DNA from: Proteobacteria bacterium UBA1844
GTDB taxonomy: Bacteria > Pseudomonadota > Gammaproteobacteria > Steroidobacterales > Woeseiaceae
DNA length: 62,281 bases
Direction of reading: 5' to 3'
NCBI GenBank assembly: GCA_002338615.1
Contig: DDIS01000202.1
Location: forward strand, 1 to 62,281
Positions 1 to 8,933 of this stretch are shown in pieces; position 1 is the stretch's first letter; each line of letters starts with the position of its first letter. Position numbers and translations under genes: made by a program. A model generated the notes under the pieces. That model was not told the origin of the DNA. It was given only the letters and a program-made list of their open reading frames with translations, and made no database searches.

Positions 1-1
1 T

Positions 2-1399
2 CCGCCGCCCCCGCCACCTCCGCCGACCAATACCGCCCCGGATAACCCGGTGGTTTACCTGGCCACCCAGGACAACGTCAATGTAGCCAATCTCTACATG
101 GCCGATGCGGACAATCCGGGCACGACGGTGCAACTCAATCCGGCGCTGCCGGCCGGTGCCTCGATCTCAGTTTTCGCGGCAAGCCCGGATGAAAGCCAGG
201 TCGTTTACATCGCGGACCAGGACACGCTCAACAAGTTTGAAATTTATCGTGTTGACCTCGACGATCCCGGGGTATCGACCAGGCTGAACCCGGCCTCTAC
301 GCCTGCGAATTCGGATGTGCAGGAATTTGCTTTCAGCCCGGACAGTTCGCAGCTTGCGTATACCTCCGACCAGGATACCGTGGGCGCGCGCGAGCTATAC
401 CTGGTGGACCTGGCGAATCCGGGCGTACCAGCGAAGTTGAACGCTCCCCTGGTGCCTGGCGGCATTGTGGGTATTGGCAGCATCTTCAGTCCCGACGGGA
501 CACAGCTTGCCTACGCCGCGGACCAGGACGTTGACGGTATCTTCGAGATGTACCTGGTGACAGTGGCGGTGCCCGGTGTCAGCACAAAGCTGAACCCCGA
601 TTTTGCGGCGTTTACGCAGTTGAAGCAGGGATTTTCGTTCAGCCCGGACGGCAACTGGTTGTTGTATAGCGCGGACCAGGATATCGATGAAGTCGTTGAA
701 CTCTACGCCGTCGACCTTGCCAATCCAGGCGCGTCAACCAAGGTCAACCCTCCTTTCGCCGGCAACACAGACATGTGCCGCGGCCGCTTCAGCCCGGATT
801 CGCAAAAAATTGTCTACTGTTCGGACGAGGATACGGATGAGACGCTTGAGTTGTTCCTGGTTGAAATCGGCGCATTTGGCGTCTCCACCAAACTTAACCC
901 GCCGCTGGTGGCGGATGGCGACATCAGATCGTCCGACTATCGGTTTAGTGCGGACAGCGGCTCGATTTTTTATCGCGCAGACCAGGACGTTGACGAACAC
1001 CGGGAACTGTTCGAGGTGAGCCTCGCTTCACCGGGTGTCGCAACGAGGATCAACGATACGATGATTGCGCTCGGCGACGTCTTCAGCTTCGAACTCAGTC
1101 CGGATGGACTATCGGTGGCTTATCGCGCGGACAGCGCTGTCGATACAGAAATCGAACTCTTCGAAGTCGCGCTGAGTGCGCCGGGCATGCCCACCAGGGT
1201 TCACCCCGAACTAGTCGGAGTTGCGACAGAGTCGTTCCGCTATTCATCAGACGGCACACGGATTGTCTACGTCGCTGAACAGGATGCGGCTGACATCGAC
1301 GAGATTTACACGACGGACGTCACGGCGCTTGGTACTTCGACGAAGCTCAATGCCCCATTAGTTGCCGGTGGACAGGTAGGGGATATCGTCATCCCATGA
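2..1399 (+). CDS. Secreted TolB/WD40-like beta-propeller repeat protein (5' end missing)
   Basis: The reading frame is open from the window edge, so the gene begins upstream. The first visible residues are a run of eight prolines (a linker), then 'TNTAPDNP', then the repeats. About nine units of roughly 48-50 residues follow. Each has an 'FSPDG..LAY.ADQD.D' half and an 'ELYLVDLANPG.STKLNPPL' half, as in PD40/TolB-type propeller blades. The recurrent Asp-rich 'ADQDVD' loops could bind calcium, which is inference. Such proteins are usually extracytoplasmic and bind ligands or partners; no catalytic motif is visible. A GTG at 50 could be mistaken for the start, but the proline linker upstream is in frame. 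The gene ends at a strong terminator and converges with the kinase gene. The function is unknown. Confidence 0.8.
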   Translation, partial: PPPPPPPPTNTAPDNPVVYLATQDNVNVANLYMADADNPGTTVQLNPALPAGASISVFAASPDESQVVYIADQDTLNKFEIYRVDLDDPGVSTRLNPASTPANSDVQEFAFSPDSSQLAYTSDQDTVGARELYLVDLANPGVPAKLNAPLVPGGIVGIGSIFSPDGTQLAYAADQDVDGIFEMYLVTVAVPGVSTKLNPDFAAFTQLKQGFSFSPDGNWLLYSADQDIDEVVELYAVDLANPGASTKVNPPFAGNTDMCRGRFSPDSQKIVYCSDEDTDETLELFLVEIGAFGVSTKLNPPLVADGDIRSSDYRFSADSGSIFYRADQDVDEHRELFEVSLASPGVATRINDTMIALGDVFSFELSPDGLSVAYRADSAVDTEIELFEVALSAPGMPTRVHPELVGVATESFRYSSDGTRIVYVAEQDAADIDEIYTTDVTALGTSTKLNAPLVAGGQVGDIVIP

Positions 1400-1417
1400 T
1401 GTGTGTGACTGGCGAGG

Positions 1418-1456
1418 GTGATCTGGTTTCGTGCGAGCGGGACCAGATCATTTTTT
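1418..1456 (+). terminator. Rho-independent terminator after the beta-propeller gene
   Basis: A perfect 9-bp stem (TGATCTGGT at 1419-1427 with ACCAGATCA at 1442-1450) encloses a 14-nt loop and is followed directly by six T residues. It starts 19 nt after the stop codon. On the minus strand the hairpin is not followed by a T-run, so it serves the plus-strand gene. Confidence 0.88.
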
Positions 1457-1501
1457 AGGATGTTTGCGTTGCTGCCGGGAATCGCCGACCCAGAGCGATT
1501 G

Positions 1502-4078
1502 CTATTTTAGCGGCTGCGCGTGCAAGTCTCTGACTTCGACGGCGAACGGATGATTTGCGCCCAGCGCCGTTGTCGCTTTTAGCAGCAAGTCATCCTGTAA
1601 CGCCCGCGCTTCGCGAGGCTTGTTGTGGCGCAGCGCCTTCACCAGGCTCAGTACCGTTTTCATTACATCCAGGCTCGCGTCGCCATGAAGCGCGGATTGC
1701 CGGACAATGGTTTGACGAAGAATTCGTTCCGCTTCATCGTAGTCGCCAAGGGCAGCATGGGCCTCACCCAATGTTTTGTCTGTTTGCAGGGTGAGCATGT
1801 GCGCGTCGCCCAACTTGTCGACCATCGACGACCTGGTTGCATTGCCGTATGTCAACGCCTCTTCAGGCCGGCCGCTGGCCAACAGCAGGTTGGTCCGGAG
1901 AAGACGAATGATCATGGTCACGGAATGGTCTGGCCCGAGACTTTGTATGGCTTGCGGCATTAATTCGGCAAGCAGGTCTTCCGCTTCCGGCAGCTGGCCA
2001 GCGTCCGTCAGCATTGCCGCGTAGTTCGACTCGACGTTCAGTGTTATGGCGTGCCCGGGCGGGTAAAAATTATCCCTGAGGTCGTACACTCGCCGCTGCA
2101 GAATCAGAGCATGTCGAAGATCACCACTGCGATAGGTGGCTTCCGCCACATTCATCATCGCAATGTAAGTGTATCGGTCCTTGTCTCCGAGCCATTCCTC
2201 GGACACTTCCAGGTTGCGCTGTAACAGCTCGACCGTTTTGTCGGGTTGACCCAGCCGGTCGTAGATTATCGCGATAAGCTGCCGGGCGTTAAGTGAGCTT
2301 TGATGGCGTTCACCGTTACGCTCCATGCTCTTGGCAAATACGTACCCGGCGTGCTCCATTGCTTCTTTGTAGTTGCCACGCTCTTCAAGAATCTTCGCCA
2401 GCTCCAGCCGGGCGGCCATGTAGTTCTGTTCTTCGAACCAGGCAGCATCCGTGCGAAATTCCAATAGTTCTTCGAACAAGGTTTGTGCAGCTGCAAGCTC
2501 TTCCCGGTCATACGCAATGTGTGCCCGGGTAATGCGTGCCTGTGACTGGACCGCGTGTTCAGCGGGTACGTCGGCGAGATACGGCAAGACGGCACTGAGT
2601 TCAACATCCGCCTGTTCGTGTTGTTGCAGGCCCGCCAGGGCAGCCGCAAGCATGGCGCGGGTCAACAAGGTGTCCACATGCGTATTGCCGAGAAGCTCCT
2701 CGCGAATCGCCAATGAACGGCGCAGGGCGGTTTCCGCTTTGTCCCAGAGGTACATGTGAATATAGGATTCGCCGATGATGAATAAAGTACGGGCGCGGGC
2801 TGCCGGATTGTCTGCGAGATCGGTATCAACTCTCTCGAGTGCTCGGTCCATCAGGTCCAGTACGGTTGTCTGGCGCCCGCCATCCGTCGGCCGGGGTGAG
2901 ACCAGCACGTCCTGGAGAAATTGATTAACAGACGCGAGTTCCGAGGCGGTCTGTGCGGTTTTCATCTCGGATCGGGTTGCATGAAAAAAGCCGACCGATG
3001 CGGCGATTGTCCCAAGGACCAGGCTCAGCATGATCGCTGCAACGAACGCGTTTTTGCGGCGCCGTGCCGGGAGTGATTCGATCCTGGCTAACTCGGTTAG
3101 CACGTCCGAGGTTCCCGGACGCGCATCCGGGTCCACGTTTAATAAATTGCGTGCCAGGTCTCCAAGCGGGCCCTTTGGCATGCCTGCCAGGTACGTTACG
3201 CCCTGCTTTCTGCATTCATGCCAACGCAACAAGTCATCGACGGTAGTGGCATCAGCTGGATACTGTCCCACCAGCATGCGATACAGAAGAACACCCAGTG
3301 AATATTGATCGCCGAGCGTGCTTGCAGGCCGGCCCTCAAACAACTCAGGCGCGGCGGACAGCGGAGAAACGAAGGTGGGCGTCCCCGCGGCTTTGGTCAG
3401 CTCGCCACCGGCACCGAAATCCATAAGAACGATACGCCCGTCATCTTCGAGCATGACATTGGATGCTTTCACGTCTCCGTGAATCAGGCCGGCATCCTGA
3501 ATAGCCTGCAGGGCCGAGGCCAATGCCGATGTAATTCGCAGAACGGTCTTTTCGCCCAGCGGTTGATTGTCGGCGAGTATCGCCTCGAGGGTATTGCCGG
3601 TGAGCAAATCGACCCATATGCCGACGCGGCCATCGCGTACATCGGCGCCATGCACCGCAAGTACATTGCGGTGGCGAACGCGGGCAATGCGCCGTGCTTC
3701 GTCGATAAACAGCCGCGAGGCTGAATCATTACCGGGTGCCTTGTGCCGCAACTTAAGCGCTACTTCGCGGCTGAGAATCGGATCGAACGCGCGAAACACC
3801 TCGCCGAAACCGCCGCTGCCGATGGACTCGATAACCTGCAGATGACCCCAGGTAAATTTATGTTTCCTGGCCTTGGTGGAGTGCTCATCACCGGATCGTG
3901 AACCGCCGGGCTCACGCGGTATGGCTGCAAAAAAGCCTGCCACCTTTGCGATTTTCCGCAGGTTATCAACCAGCCTCGAATTGGCCGGGTGCGTTCGTGC
4001 TAGTGCCGGCCAGTCAATCTCGTCGCCGGCCGCAATCTTGTCGGCAGTCTCAAGCAGGAAATCATCGTCCTCACTCAT
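1502..4078 (-). CDS. Membrane Ser/Thr protein kinase with C-terminal TPR-like region
   Basis: This 858-residue protein has a Hanks-type kinase domain at about residues 80-335: glycine loop 'IGSGGFGEV' (86-94), ATP-anchoring Lys109 in 'VALKL', catalytic loop 'HGDVKASN' (200-207) and DFG at 220-222. The Arg of the usual HRD is Gly, a common variant in bacterial kinases of this type, so activation-loop phosphorylation may not control it. One membrane segment lies at about 344-365. The remaining 480 residues are helical tetratricopeptide-like repeats, which by topology would be extracytoplasmic if the kinase is cytoplasmic. The start overlaps the sigma-factor stop by 4 nt (ATGA), showing translational coupling. 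ECF sigma plus Ser/Thr kinase pairs are known, and in some the kinase phosphorylates the sigma factor. That role is inferred here. Confidence 0.92.
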   Translation of the reverse strand: MSEDDDFLLETADKIAAGDEIDWPALARTHPANSRLVDNLRKIAKVAGFFAAIPREPGGSRSGDEHSTKARKHKFTWGHLQVIESIGSGGFGEVFRAFDPILSREVALKLRHKAPGNDSASRLFIDEARRIARVRHRNVLAVHGADVRDGRVGIWVDLLTGNTLEAILADNQPLGEKTVLRITSALASALQAIQDAGLIHGDVKASNVMLEDDGRIVLMDFGAGGELTKAAGTPTFVSPLSAAPELFEGRPASTLGDQYSLGVLLYRMLVGQYPADATTVDDLLRWHECRKQGVTYLAGMPKGPLGDLARNLLNVDPDARPGTSDVLTELARIESLPARRRKNAFVAAIMLSLVLGTIAASVGFFHATRSEMKTAQTASELASVNQFLQDVLVSPRPTDGGRQTTVLDLMDRALERVDTDLADNPAARARTLFIIGESYIHMYLWDKAETALRRSLAIREELLGNTHVDTLLTRAMLAAALAGLQQHEQADVELSAVLPYLADVPAEHAVQSQARITRAHIAYDREELAAAQTLFEELLEFRTDAAWFEEQNYMAARLELAKILEERGNYKEAMEHAGYVFAKSMERNGERHQSSLNARQLIAIIYDRLGQPDKTVELLQRNLEVSEEWLGDKDRYTYIAMMNVAEATYRSGDLRHALILQRRVYDLRDNFYPPGHAITLNVESNYAAMLTDAGQLPEAEDLLAELMPQAIQSLGPDHSVTMIIRLLRTNLLLASGRPEEALTYGNATRSSMVDKLGDAHMLTLQTDKTLGEAHAALGDYDEAERILRQTIVRQSALHGDASLDVMKTVLSLVKALRHNKPREARALQDDLLLKATTALGANHPFAVEVRDLHAQPLK

Positions 4079-4653
4079 GGCATCGCGGCGGCAATTTTTA
4101 CGAGTCCCCGGTTGACGTCCATGCGCACCGCATTGGCTGATTTAAGATCGAGTTCGAGTGCAATTTCCGGAAACGTTAGTCCGAATTCGACGCGCAGGAC
4201 TATCGCCTGCTTCTGCCGATCGGGCAAGGTATCGAGCGCGGACTCGTAGGCTTCAATGGCTTCGGCCTGTAGTAGTGCTTCTACATTGTCGGGCGTGCCG
4301 TCGGTGAGGTTTTCGCTGGCTTCAATCAGGCCGGGTCGGCGACCGGACCGACGTATTTCATCGCGTACGGTATTGAGCAGAATTTGCCTGAGGTACGCGA
4401 GGAAGGCACCCTGCCGCTCTGGCTCGAATCGATGTACATTCTTCAGCGCCCGAATAAAAGTTAACTGAACCAGGTCGTCTGTCTCAGCGAGGTCGCGGGA
4501 ATAGCCCGGCAAACGGCCGTGCGCCCAGCGCTGCAACATCGGCAGGCAGCGACGGACCAGGGCCTCGCGAGCATTGTTGTCGCCTTCTTTGAGCAAGCGA
4601 ACCAGGGTCCGGGTTGACTCCGGGGGCATGTCGTCTTTGGTCTGATGTTGCAT
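4075..4653 (-). CDS. ECF-family RNA polymerase sigma factor
   Basis: This 192-residue protein has the two-domain ECF layout. Region 2 has 'ETDDLVQLTFIRAL' and 'FLAYLRQILLNTVRDEIRR'. Region 4 has 'LPDRQKQAIVLRVEFGLTFPEIA' near the C-terminus. No anti-sigma factor gene is adjacent; the only partner is the co-transcribed kinase, whose start overlaps this stop. That pairing suggests control by the kinase. However, the acidic residues of region 2.2 (E-x-D-D) are present here, unlike in the phospho-activated sigma factors I know of, so the mechanism may differ. The start at 4653 has no clear Shine-Dalgarno; the Met at 4629 is an alternative. Target genes are not identifiable from the window. Confidence 0.9.
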   Translation of the reverse strand: MQHQTKDDMPPESTRTLVRLLKEGDNNAREALVRRCLPMLQRWAHGRLPGYSRDLAETDDLVQLTFIRALKNVHRFEPERQGAFLAYLRQILLNTVRDEIRRSGRRPGLIEASENLTDGTPDNVEALLQAEAIEAYESALDTLPDRQKQAIVLRVEFGLTFPEIALELDLKSANAVRMDVNRGLVKIAAAMP

Positions 4654-4726
4654 CGCGACTCTAATCTAACATTGACACAGGGTCGGATACCTTGCGTCCG
4701 GTGTTGAATTGACCGAGTTTACCAAT

Positions 4727-4761
4727 CGGCCCTTTGGGGCCGCGATGCAGCCTTCTGCATC
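4727..4761. other. Two tandem hairpins downstream of the mechanosensitive channel gene
   Basis: CGGCCC/GGGCCG (4727-4732 and 4737-4742, loop TTTG) and GATGCAG/CTGCATC (4744-4750 and 4755-4761, loop CCTT) are perfect inverted repeats. They lie between the sigma gene start and the channel gene stop. No T-run follows on either strand, so they are not a classical terminator. They may stabilise the 3' end of the channel mRNA. Confidence 0.35.
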
Positions 4762-4788
4762 TTCTGGCTGCGTCTGCTGGCAAATAGT

Positions 4789-6084
4789 CTAGTTCTCACC
4801 GACACCAGCCGCATTCATTGTCCTACCCGCTGCCAGCGCCCTGATGTCCCGCCCGGTCGGTGCCTCATGCGCGTGCAAACCGAATTCCGGCAATACTGCA
4901 AACAGGTGATCGAAGATATCCGCCTGGATGTTTTCGTACTCGGCCCATTTGGTGGTGTTGGTAAATGCATAAATTTCCAATGGCAAGCCCTGCGGCGTCA
5001 CCTCCAGTTGCCGAACCATCAGGGTCATGCCCTGGTGAATTGCCGGATTCGCTTTAAGGTAGGAAACCAGGTAGGCACGCAGCGTTCCGAGGTTGGTCAG
5101 CCGCCGGCCGTTGATGAACGACGAAAGGTCCGCGCGTACCTCGGTGTTATGTTTTTCAACTTCGTCAATCGCTCGCTGAAGATACTCACTCAGCAATTGC
5201 GCTTTACGAAGTCGTCGAAGATCGTCTTCGTCCAGGAACTTCACGCTACCGGTATCGATCAGCACGGAACGCTTGATCCGCCGGCCACCTGACTCCGACA
5301 TGCCCCGCCAGTTCTTGAACGAATCGGTAATGAGTGCGTAGGTCGGGATGGTCGTGATGGTCTTGTCCCAGTTCTGGACTTTCACGGTGGTCAACCCGAT
5401 ATCGATCACGTCGCCGTCCGCGCCGTACTTCGGCATTTCCAGCCAGTCGCCGATTGCGAGCATGTTGTTGGCCGAGAGCTGAATGCCCGCGACGAGCCCG
5501 AGGATGGGGTCTTTGAACACGAGCATCATTACGGCTGACAAGGCACCCAGACCGCTCAGCAGGATGACCGGGGATTTGCCCATCAGTAGCGAAACGACGA
5601 CGAGCCCAATGAGCACCGTTGCTACCAGTTTGATGCTCTGCAGCAATCCACGGATCGGGAATCGTGTGAAACTTGCCCTGTTTACCAGTGCGTCCTGTAG
5701 CGCGTCCAGAATGGAGAACAAGGCCAATAGTGCGAATACAAGCATCCACATTTCGACCGACGTTTCTATCGCGGAGCGTAGCATCGAGGACGGCGAGAGC
5801 CACAGGTCGGCCTGGATGTAGATGATGCCGCCCTGGACAATCAGTGCCACGTTGCGAAAGAGCTTGTGTGTGAACAACAGACTGTGCCAGCCAGCCCGGC
5901 CCGCAAGCGCGCTTCGATTGAGTAGTTTTTGCACGACCCGGTGCAGAATAAGATGGATCGCAATCGAGACTATCGCGATCCAGGCAAGAATGAGCAAAGC
6001 GTAGATCGCATCGGCGTGTGCGGGCGCATTGAGTTCAAGCCATTCTTTGACGGCCAGCTTTATTTTGCTTCTGATTTCGTTCAC
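4789..6084 (-). CDS. ybdG: MscS-family mechanosensitive channel, MscM/YbdG type
   Basis: Several N-terminal membrane segments precede the MscS core. The most telling stretch, 'AGADGDVIDI'-like ('YGADGDVIDIGLTTVKVQNW') and then 'DSFKNWRGMSESGGRRIKR', closely resembles Escherichia coli YbdG, the miniconductance channel of the inner membrane. The family opens under membrane tension to release solutes during hypo-osmotic shock. I prefer the GTG start at 6084 because GGAG sits 4 nt upstream. The frame also extends to a TTG at 6108 without a good ribosome site. The gene stands alone and is divergent from the small membrane protein gene at 6268. Confidence 0.92.
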   Translation of the reverse strand: MNEIRSKIKLAVKEWLELNAPAHADAIYALLILAWIAIVSIAIHLILHRVVQKLLNRSALAGRAGWHSLLFTHKLFRNVALIVQGGIIYIQADLWLSPSSMLRSAIETSVEMWMLVFALLALFSILDALQDALVNRASFTRFPIRGLLQSIKLVATVLIGLVVVSLLMGKSPVILLSGLGALSAVMMLVFKDPILGLVAGIQLSANNMLAIGDWLEMPKYGADGDVIDIGLTTVKVQNWDKTITTIPTYALITDSFKNWRGMSESGGRRIKRSVLIDTGSVKFLDEDDLRRLRKAQLLSEYLQRAIDEVEKHNTEVRADLSSFINGRRLTNLGTLRAYLVSYLKANPAIHQGMTLMVRQLEVTPQGLPLEIYAFTNTTKWAEYENIQADIFDHLFAVLPEFGLHAHEAPTGRDIRALAAGRTMNAAGVGEN

Positions 6085-6267
6085 GAGGCTCCGGGTGAGA
6101 GTTAGCAATGTTATTGGTAAGACCTTCGTATCATAGTCATGATCGCCGGCGAGTCATACGTGTAGCGGCCAATTTTCTTGCAGGTTTGCGGTCGGCGACG
6201 GTGCTCAGGGTGGAAAACTGTGACGTCCTGGGTCAGCAATTGCGTGCACGGTAGCTAGACTGGGCGG

Positions 6268-6969
6268 ATGGATTCCGTTCCCACACATGTCAACCAGCGA
6301 CAACAGGCCAGTACCCTGTCAGCCCGATTTGGTATTGGCGCTGCAAGTTTGTTGCTCGCCAATAGCGGATTCCTGATTCTCTTCCTTGTCTATGATTTGA
6401 GTCTGTATCAACTGGTTGTGGTCTATTGGTGCGAGTGCTTTTGGGTGGGGGCTTTCAGTGTACTCAAGCTTGGGGTCGCGTCGTTGCTCGGCGATCCATT
6501 CCAGAATCGATACGTAAATGTGTCGCGCGGCAGCGGTCTGTTTCTGTCCTTTTTAACAGTTTGGTTTACAAGTGGCCTCTTTTTTTCATTGCTCGCGATG
6601 CTGGGCTTGCTCATTTTCAGTCCGTTGTTCAATGCCACAGAATCCGTAACGGATTCGCCGATGGAAAATCTGAGTTTCCTGGCTTCGATCACCGTTCTGC
6701 TGGCGGCCGCTCACGGCATATCATTTATCGCCAATTTCCTGTGTGCCGGAGAGTACAAGCACGCGCGCTTCGGAACCCTGCTGGCATTGCCATTCAAGCG
6801 CTGCCTGTCGATGCTGGGTGCGGCCATGCTGGCGGCGGTGGTTGTCTACGCGCTGCCTGAGCTTGCATCAACGATGACGTTTGCACTGGTGATCATTGTC
6901 ATGAAGTTTGTCGCCGACCTGCGGCTGCATCGCGGTGAGCGTGCGTCGCTGTCGAAAGGTCACGGCTAG
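6268..6969 (+). CDS. Integral membrane protein of unknown function (DUF6498-like)
   Basis: This 233-residue protein is mostly hydrophobic, with about five or six predicted membrane segments starting with 'FGIGAASLLLANSGFLILFL'. The pattern 'LVVVYWCECFWVGAFSVLKL' near residue 50 and the short basic tail resemble the DUF6498 family, an assignment made from memory and tentative. No catalytic or transport motif is visible. It is followed after 18 nt by another membrane protein gene on the same strand, and the two may be co-transcribed. The upstream gap contains no obvious promoter. Confidence 0.7.
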   Translation: MDSVPTHVNQRQQASTLSARFGIGAASLLLANSGFLILFLVYDLSLYQLVVVYWCECFWVGAFSVLKLGVASLLGDPFQNRYVNVSRGSGLFLSFLTVWFTSGLFFSLLAMLGLLIFSPLFNATESVTDSPMENLSFLASITVLLAAAHGISFIANFLCAGEYKHARFGTLLALPFKRCLSMLGAAMLAAVVVYALPELASTMTFALVIIVMKFVADLRLHRGERASLSKGHG

Positions 6970-6987
6970 CCCGGCGGGTTTTCTGAT

Positions 6988-7701
6988 ATGGCCCGCTTCC
7001 TCGCAGTTGTACGCATCGTCGAACTCTTGCTCGGCACGTGCCTGGCCTTGGCGGTATTGACCGTTGCCAATGACAACTGGGGCATCGTCGGTATTGCTTT
7101 GTATTTCATCGTGATCAATGCGCCGCTGGCATTGCTGGGCTTATGGGCGCTGATATTCCGAGCTCCGCTACGTCGCGTTGCACTTTGGGTGACCATCCTG
7201 CCGGTCGCATTCCTGGTCATACCGATGTGGATTCGTTCCACCATGGATGGCCCGATCAGCACAGATTTTCTGCTGGGCCTATGTGGTATCGCCGTGTTTG
7301 CGGCGCTTGGCTGGGCATGCTTGCGGCCGCGCGCAGTTGCAGAGCTCCTACCGGCCGGTTTGTTCCGCAGCCGGCCCTGGAATATTCTCATGGTGTTGGT
7401 GCCAATCGCCGGGTGGCTGCCACCGATTGTGACACTTGCGGTCACCCGGCCGGCCTTCAACGATACAGCGAGCGGTCAGGGTAGTCCGGGCATGGGAGTC
7501 GCGATGGTAATCATAGCGGCCAGCGCGTACATGATATTCGTCAGCCTGGCCTCGCTGCTGACCGCAATCTGGGCGTGGCTGGGACTGCGCGGCGCAATTG
7601 AGGGCACGTTGCGTAGGTTACACTGGTCGCAATTACTCGTTGCCATGCCGGGTATTGCGGCGGGTGCGTTGATTTTAATTTGTTTACTGGCGCAGAATTA
7701 G
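6988..7701 (+). CDS. Hypothetical integral membrane protein
   Basis: This 237-residue protein has about six or seven hydrophobic segments and short loops. It has no recognised family motif. The N-terminus ('MARFLAVVRIVELLLGTCLAL') reads as an uncleaved first membrane helix. It is 18 nt downstream of the previous membrane protein and 73 nt upstream of the AHSA1-like gene, so it may belong to a short operon. I cannot assign a function. Confidence 0.65.
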   Translation: MARFLAVVRIVELLLGTCLALAVLTVANDNWGIVGIALYFIVINAPLALLGLWALIFRAPLRRVALWVTILPVAFLVIPMWIRSTMDGPISTDFLLGLCGIAVFAALGWACLRPRAVAELLPAGLFRSRPWNILMVLVPIAGWLPPIVTLAVTRPAFNDTASGQGSPGMGVAMVIIAASAYMIFVSLASLLTAIWAWLGLRGAIEGTLRRLHWSQLLVAMPGIAAGALILICLLAQN

Positions 7702-7774
7702 GCGCGCAGCCGTTGATCATCAGTGCGTCGGGACACAAGTCAGCCGAAAGCGCGAATTCGTGAGGAGAATTGAG

Positions 7775-8224
7775 ATGTCGACCAACACCGTTCGCCTGCA
7801 CCGCGTGCTGGCGGCCAAACCCGACAAAGTCTATCGCGCATTTATCGAGCCAGATGCGTTGACACGCTGGTTGCCGCCGAATGGTTTCACTGCGAAGGTT
7901 GATCAGCTGGACGCAACGGTCGGCGGCACCTACAGGATGTCTTTTACGAACTTTACGACTGGCACAGTCATCGGGTTCGGTGGCGAGTACCGTGAGTTAG
8001 TGCCGAACGAGCGACTCCGCTACACGGACAAATTTGATGACCCCAACCTGCCCGGTGAGATTGAGGTGACAGTGACACTGAAAGCAGTTTCGGTGGGAAC
8101 AGAGCTGACAATTGTGCAATCCGGTTTGCCCGCTGTAATTCCCGTGGAAGCTTGTTATCTCGGCTGGCAGGACTCTCTTGCTTACCTCGCCAAGCTGGTC
8201 GAGCCCGAGATTAAAGACGGGTGA
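7775..8224 (+). CDS. SRPBCC/AHSA1 (Aha1 C-terminal-like) domain protein
   Basis: This roughly 149-residue single-domain protein has the START-like 'helix-grip' pattern. It opens with 'LHRVLAAKPDKVYRAFIEPDALTRWLPP', continues with 'GGTYRMSFTNF' and 'ERLRYTDKF', and ends with the long helix containing 'GWQDSLAYLAKLVEP'. Family members bind small hydrophobic ligands or act as stress accessory proteins; the bacterial ones are mostly uncharacterised. I place the start at 7775 because AGGAGA lies just upstream (7763-7768); an in-frame GTG at 7760 lacks such a site. No ligand can be inferred. Confidence 0.88.
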   Translation: MSTNTVRLHRVLAAKPDKVYRAFIEPDALTRWLPPNGFTAKVDQLDATVGGTYRMSFTNFTTGTVIGFGGEYRELVPNERLRYTDKFDDPNLPGEIEVTVTLKAVSVGTELTIVQSGLPAVIPVEACYLGWQDSLAYLAKLVEPEIKDG

Positions 8225-8258
8225 TTCTCGGGACTAGCCGCGAACACGGAGCAATGTA

Positions 8259-8921
8259 ATGCAACAGGCCCGATTGCGTGACGAGGTCCTCACGCACGCT
8301 CTGAAGTTGAACTCATCCGGCCTGAACCAGGGCACATCGGGTAACCTGAGTGTTCGCGCGAGCGATGGCTTCCTGATAACGCCGAGTGGCGTGCCGTACG
8401 ACGAGCTGGCCGCGGCTGACATTGTTTACATGAGTCTGGACGGCGACTGGAAACACGATTTGCAGCCGTCCAGCGAGTGGCGTTTTCATCGTGACATCCT
8501 GCGCGCGAAGCCGGATGTAAACGCCGTTGTGCACGCGCATCCGACCTGGTGCACGGCGCTCGCAATTTGCGGCATGGATATCCCGGCTATCCACTACATG
8601 ATCGCCGTCAGCGGTGGCAATTCGATACGCTGTGCCGGCTATGAAACCTACGGTACCGAAGAATTATCCGCAGCGGCGCTGAAAGCGCTGGAAGGACGAA
8701 CAGCCTGCCTGCTGGCGAATCACGGCATGATTGCGACCGGACCGTCGCTTGCCAGGGCGATGTGGCTCGCAGTCGAAGTCGAAACGCTCGCACGACAATA
8801 TTTCAACGTGCTGCAACTGGGTAAGCCGAATCTTTTGCCGGATGACGAAATCGAACGGGTTTTAGAGAAATTCAAAAACTACGGATTAAAAGGCCAGAGT
8901 TTTTCCCATGACCAATCGTGA
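8259..8921 (+). CDS. Class II aldolase/adducin family protein (FucA-like)
   Basis: The 220-residue protein has the full class II aldolase layout: 'GTSGNLSVR' near the N-terminus (phosphate-binding loop), the catalytic Glu in 'PSSEWRFH', zinc ligands in 'HAHPTW' and the third histidine in 'LLANHGMI'. Family members cleave L-fuculose-1-phosphate or related sugar phosphates into dihydroxyacetone phosphate and an aldehyde, or act as epimerases or decarboxylases. The exact substrate cannot be told from sequence, and no sugar kinase or isomerase gene is next to it. GGAG precedes the start. It converges with the M24 peptidase gene 12 nt downstream. Confidence 0.9.
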   Translation: MQQARLRDEVLTHALKLNSSGLNQGTSGNLSVRASDGFLITPSGVPYDELAAADIVYMSLDGDWKHDLQPSSEWRFHRDILRAKPDVNAVVHAHPTWCTALAICGMDIPAIHYMIAVSGGNSIRCAGYETYGTEELSAAALKALEGRTACLLANHGMIATGPSLARAMWLAVEVETLARQYFNVLQLGKPNLLPDDEIERVLEKFKNYGLKGQSFSHDQS

Positions 8922-8933
8922 CGCGGGGCATTG

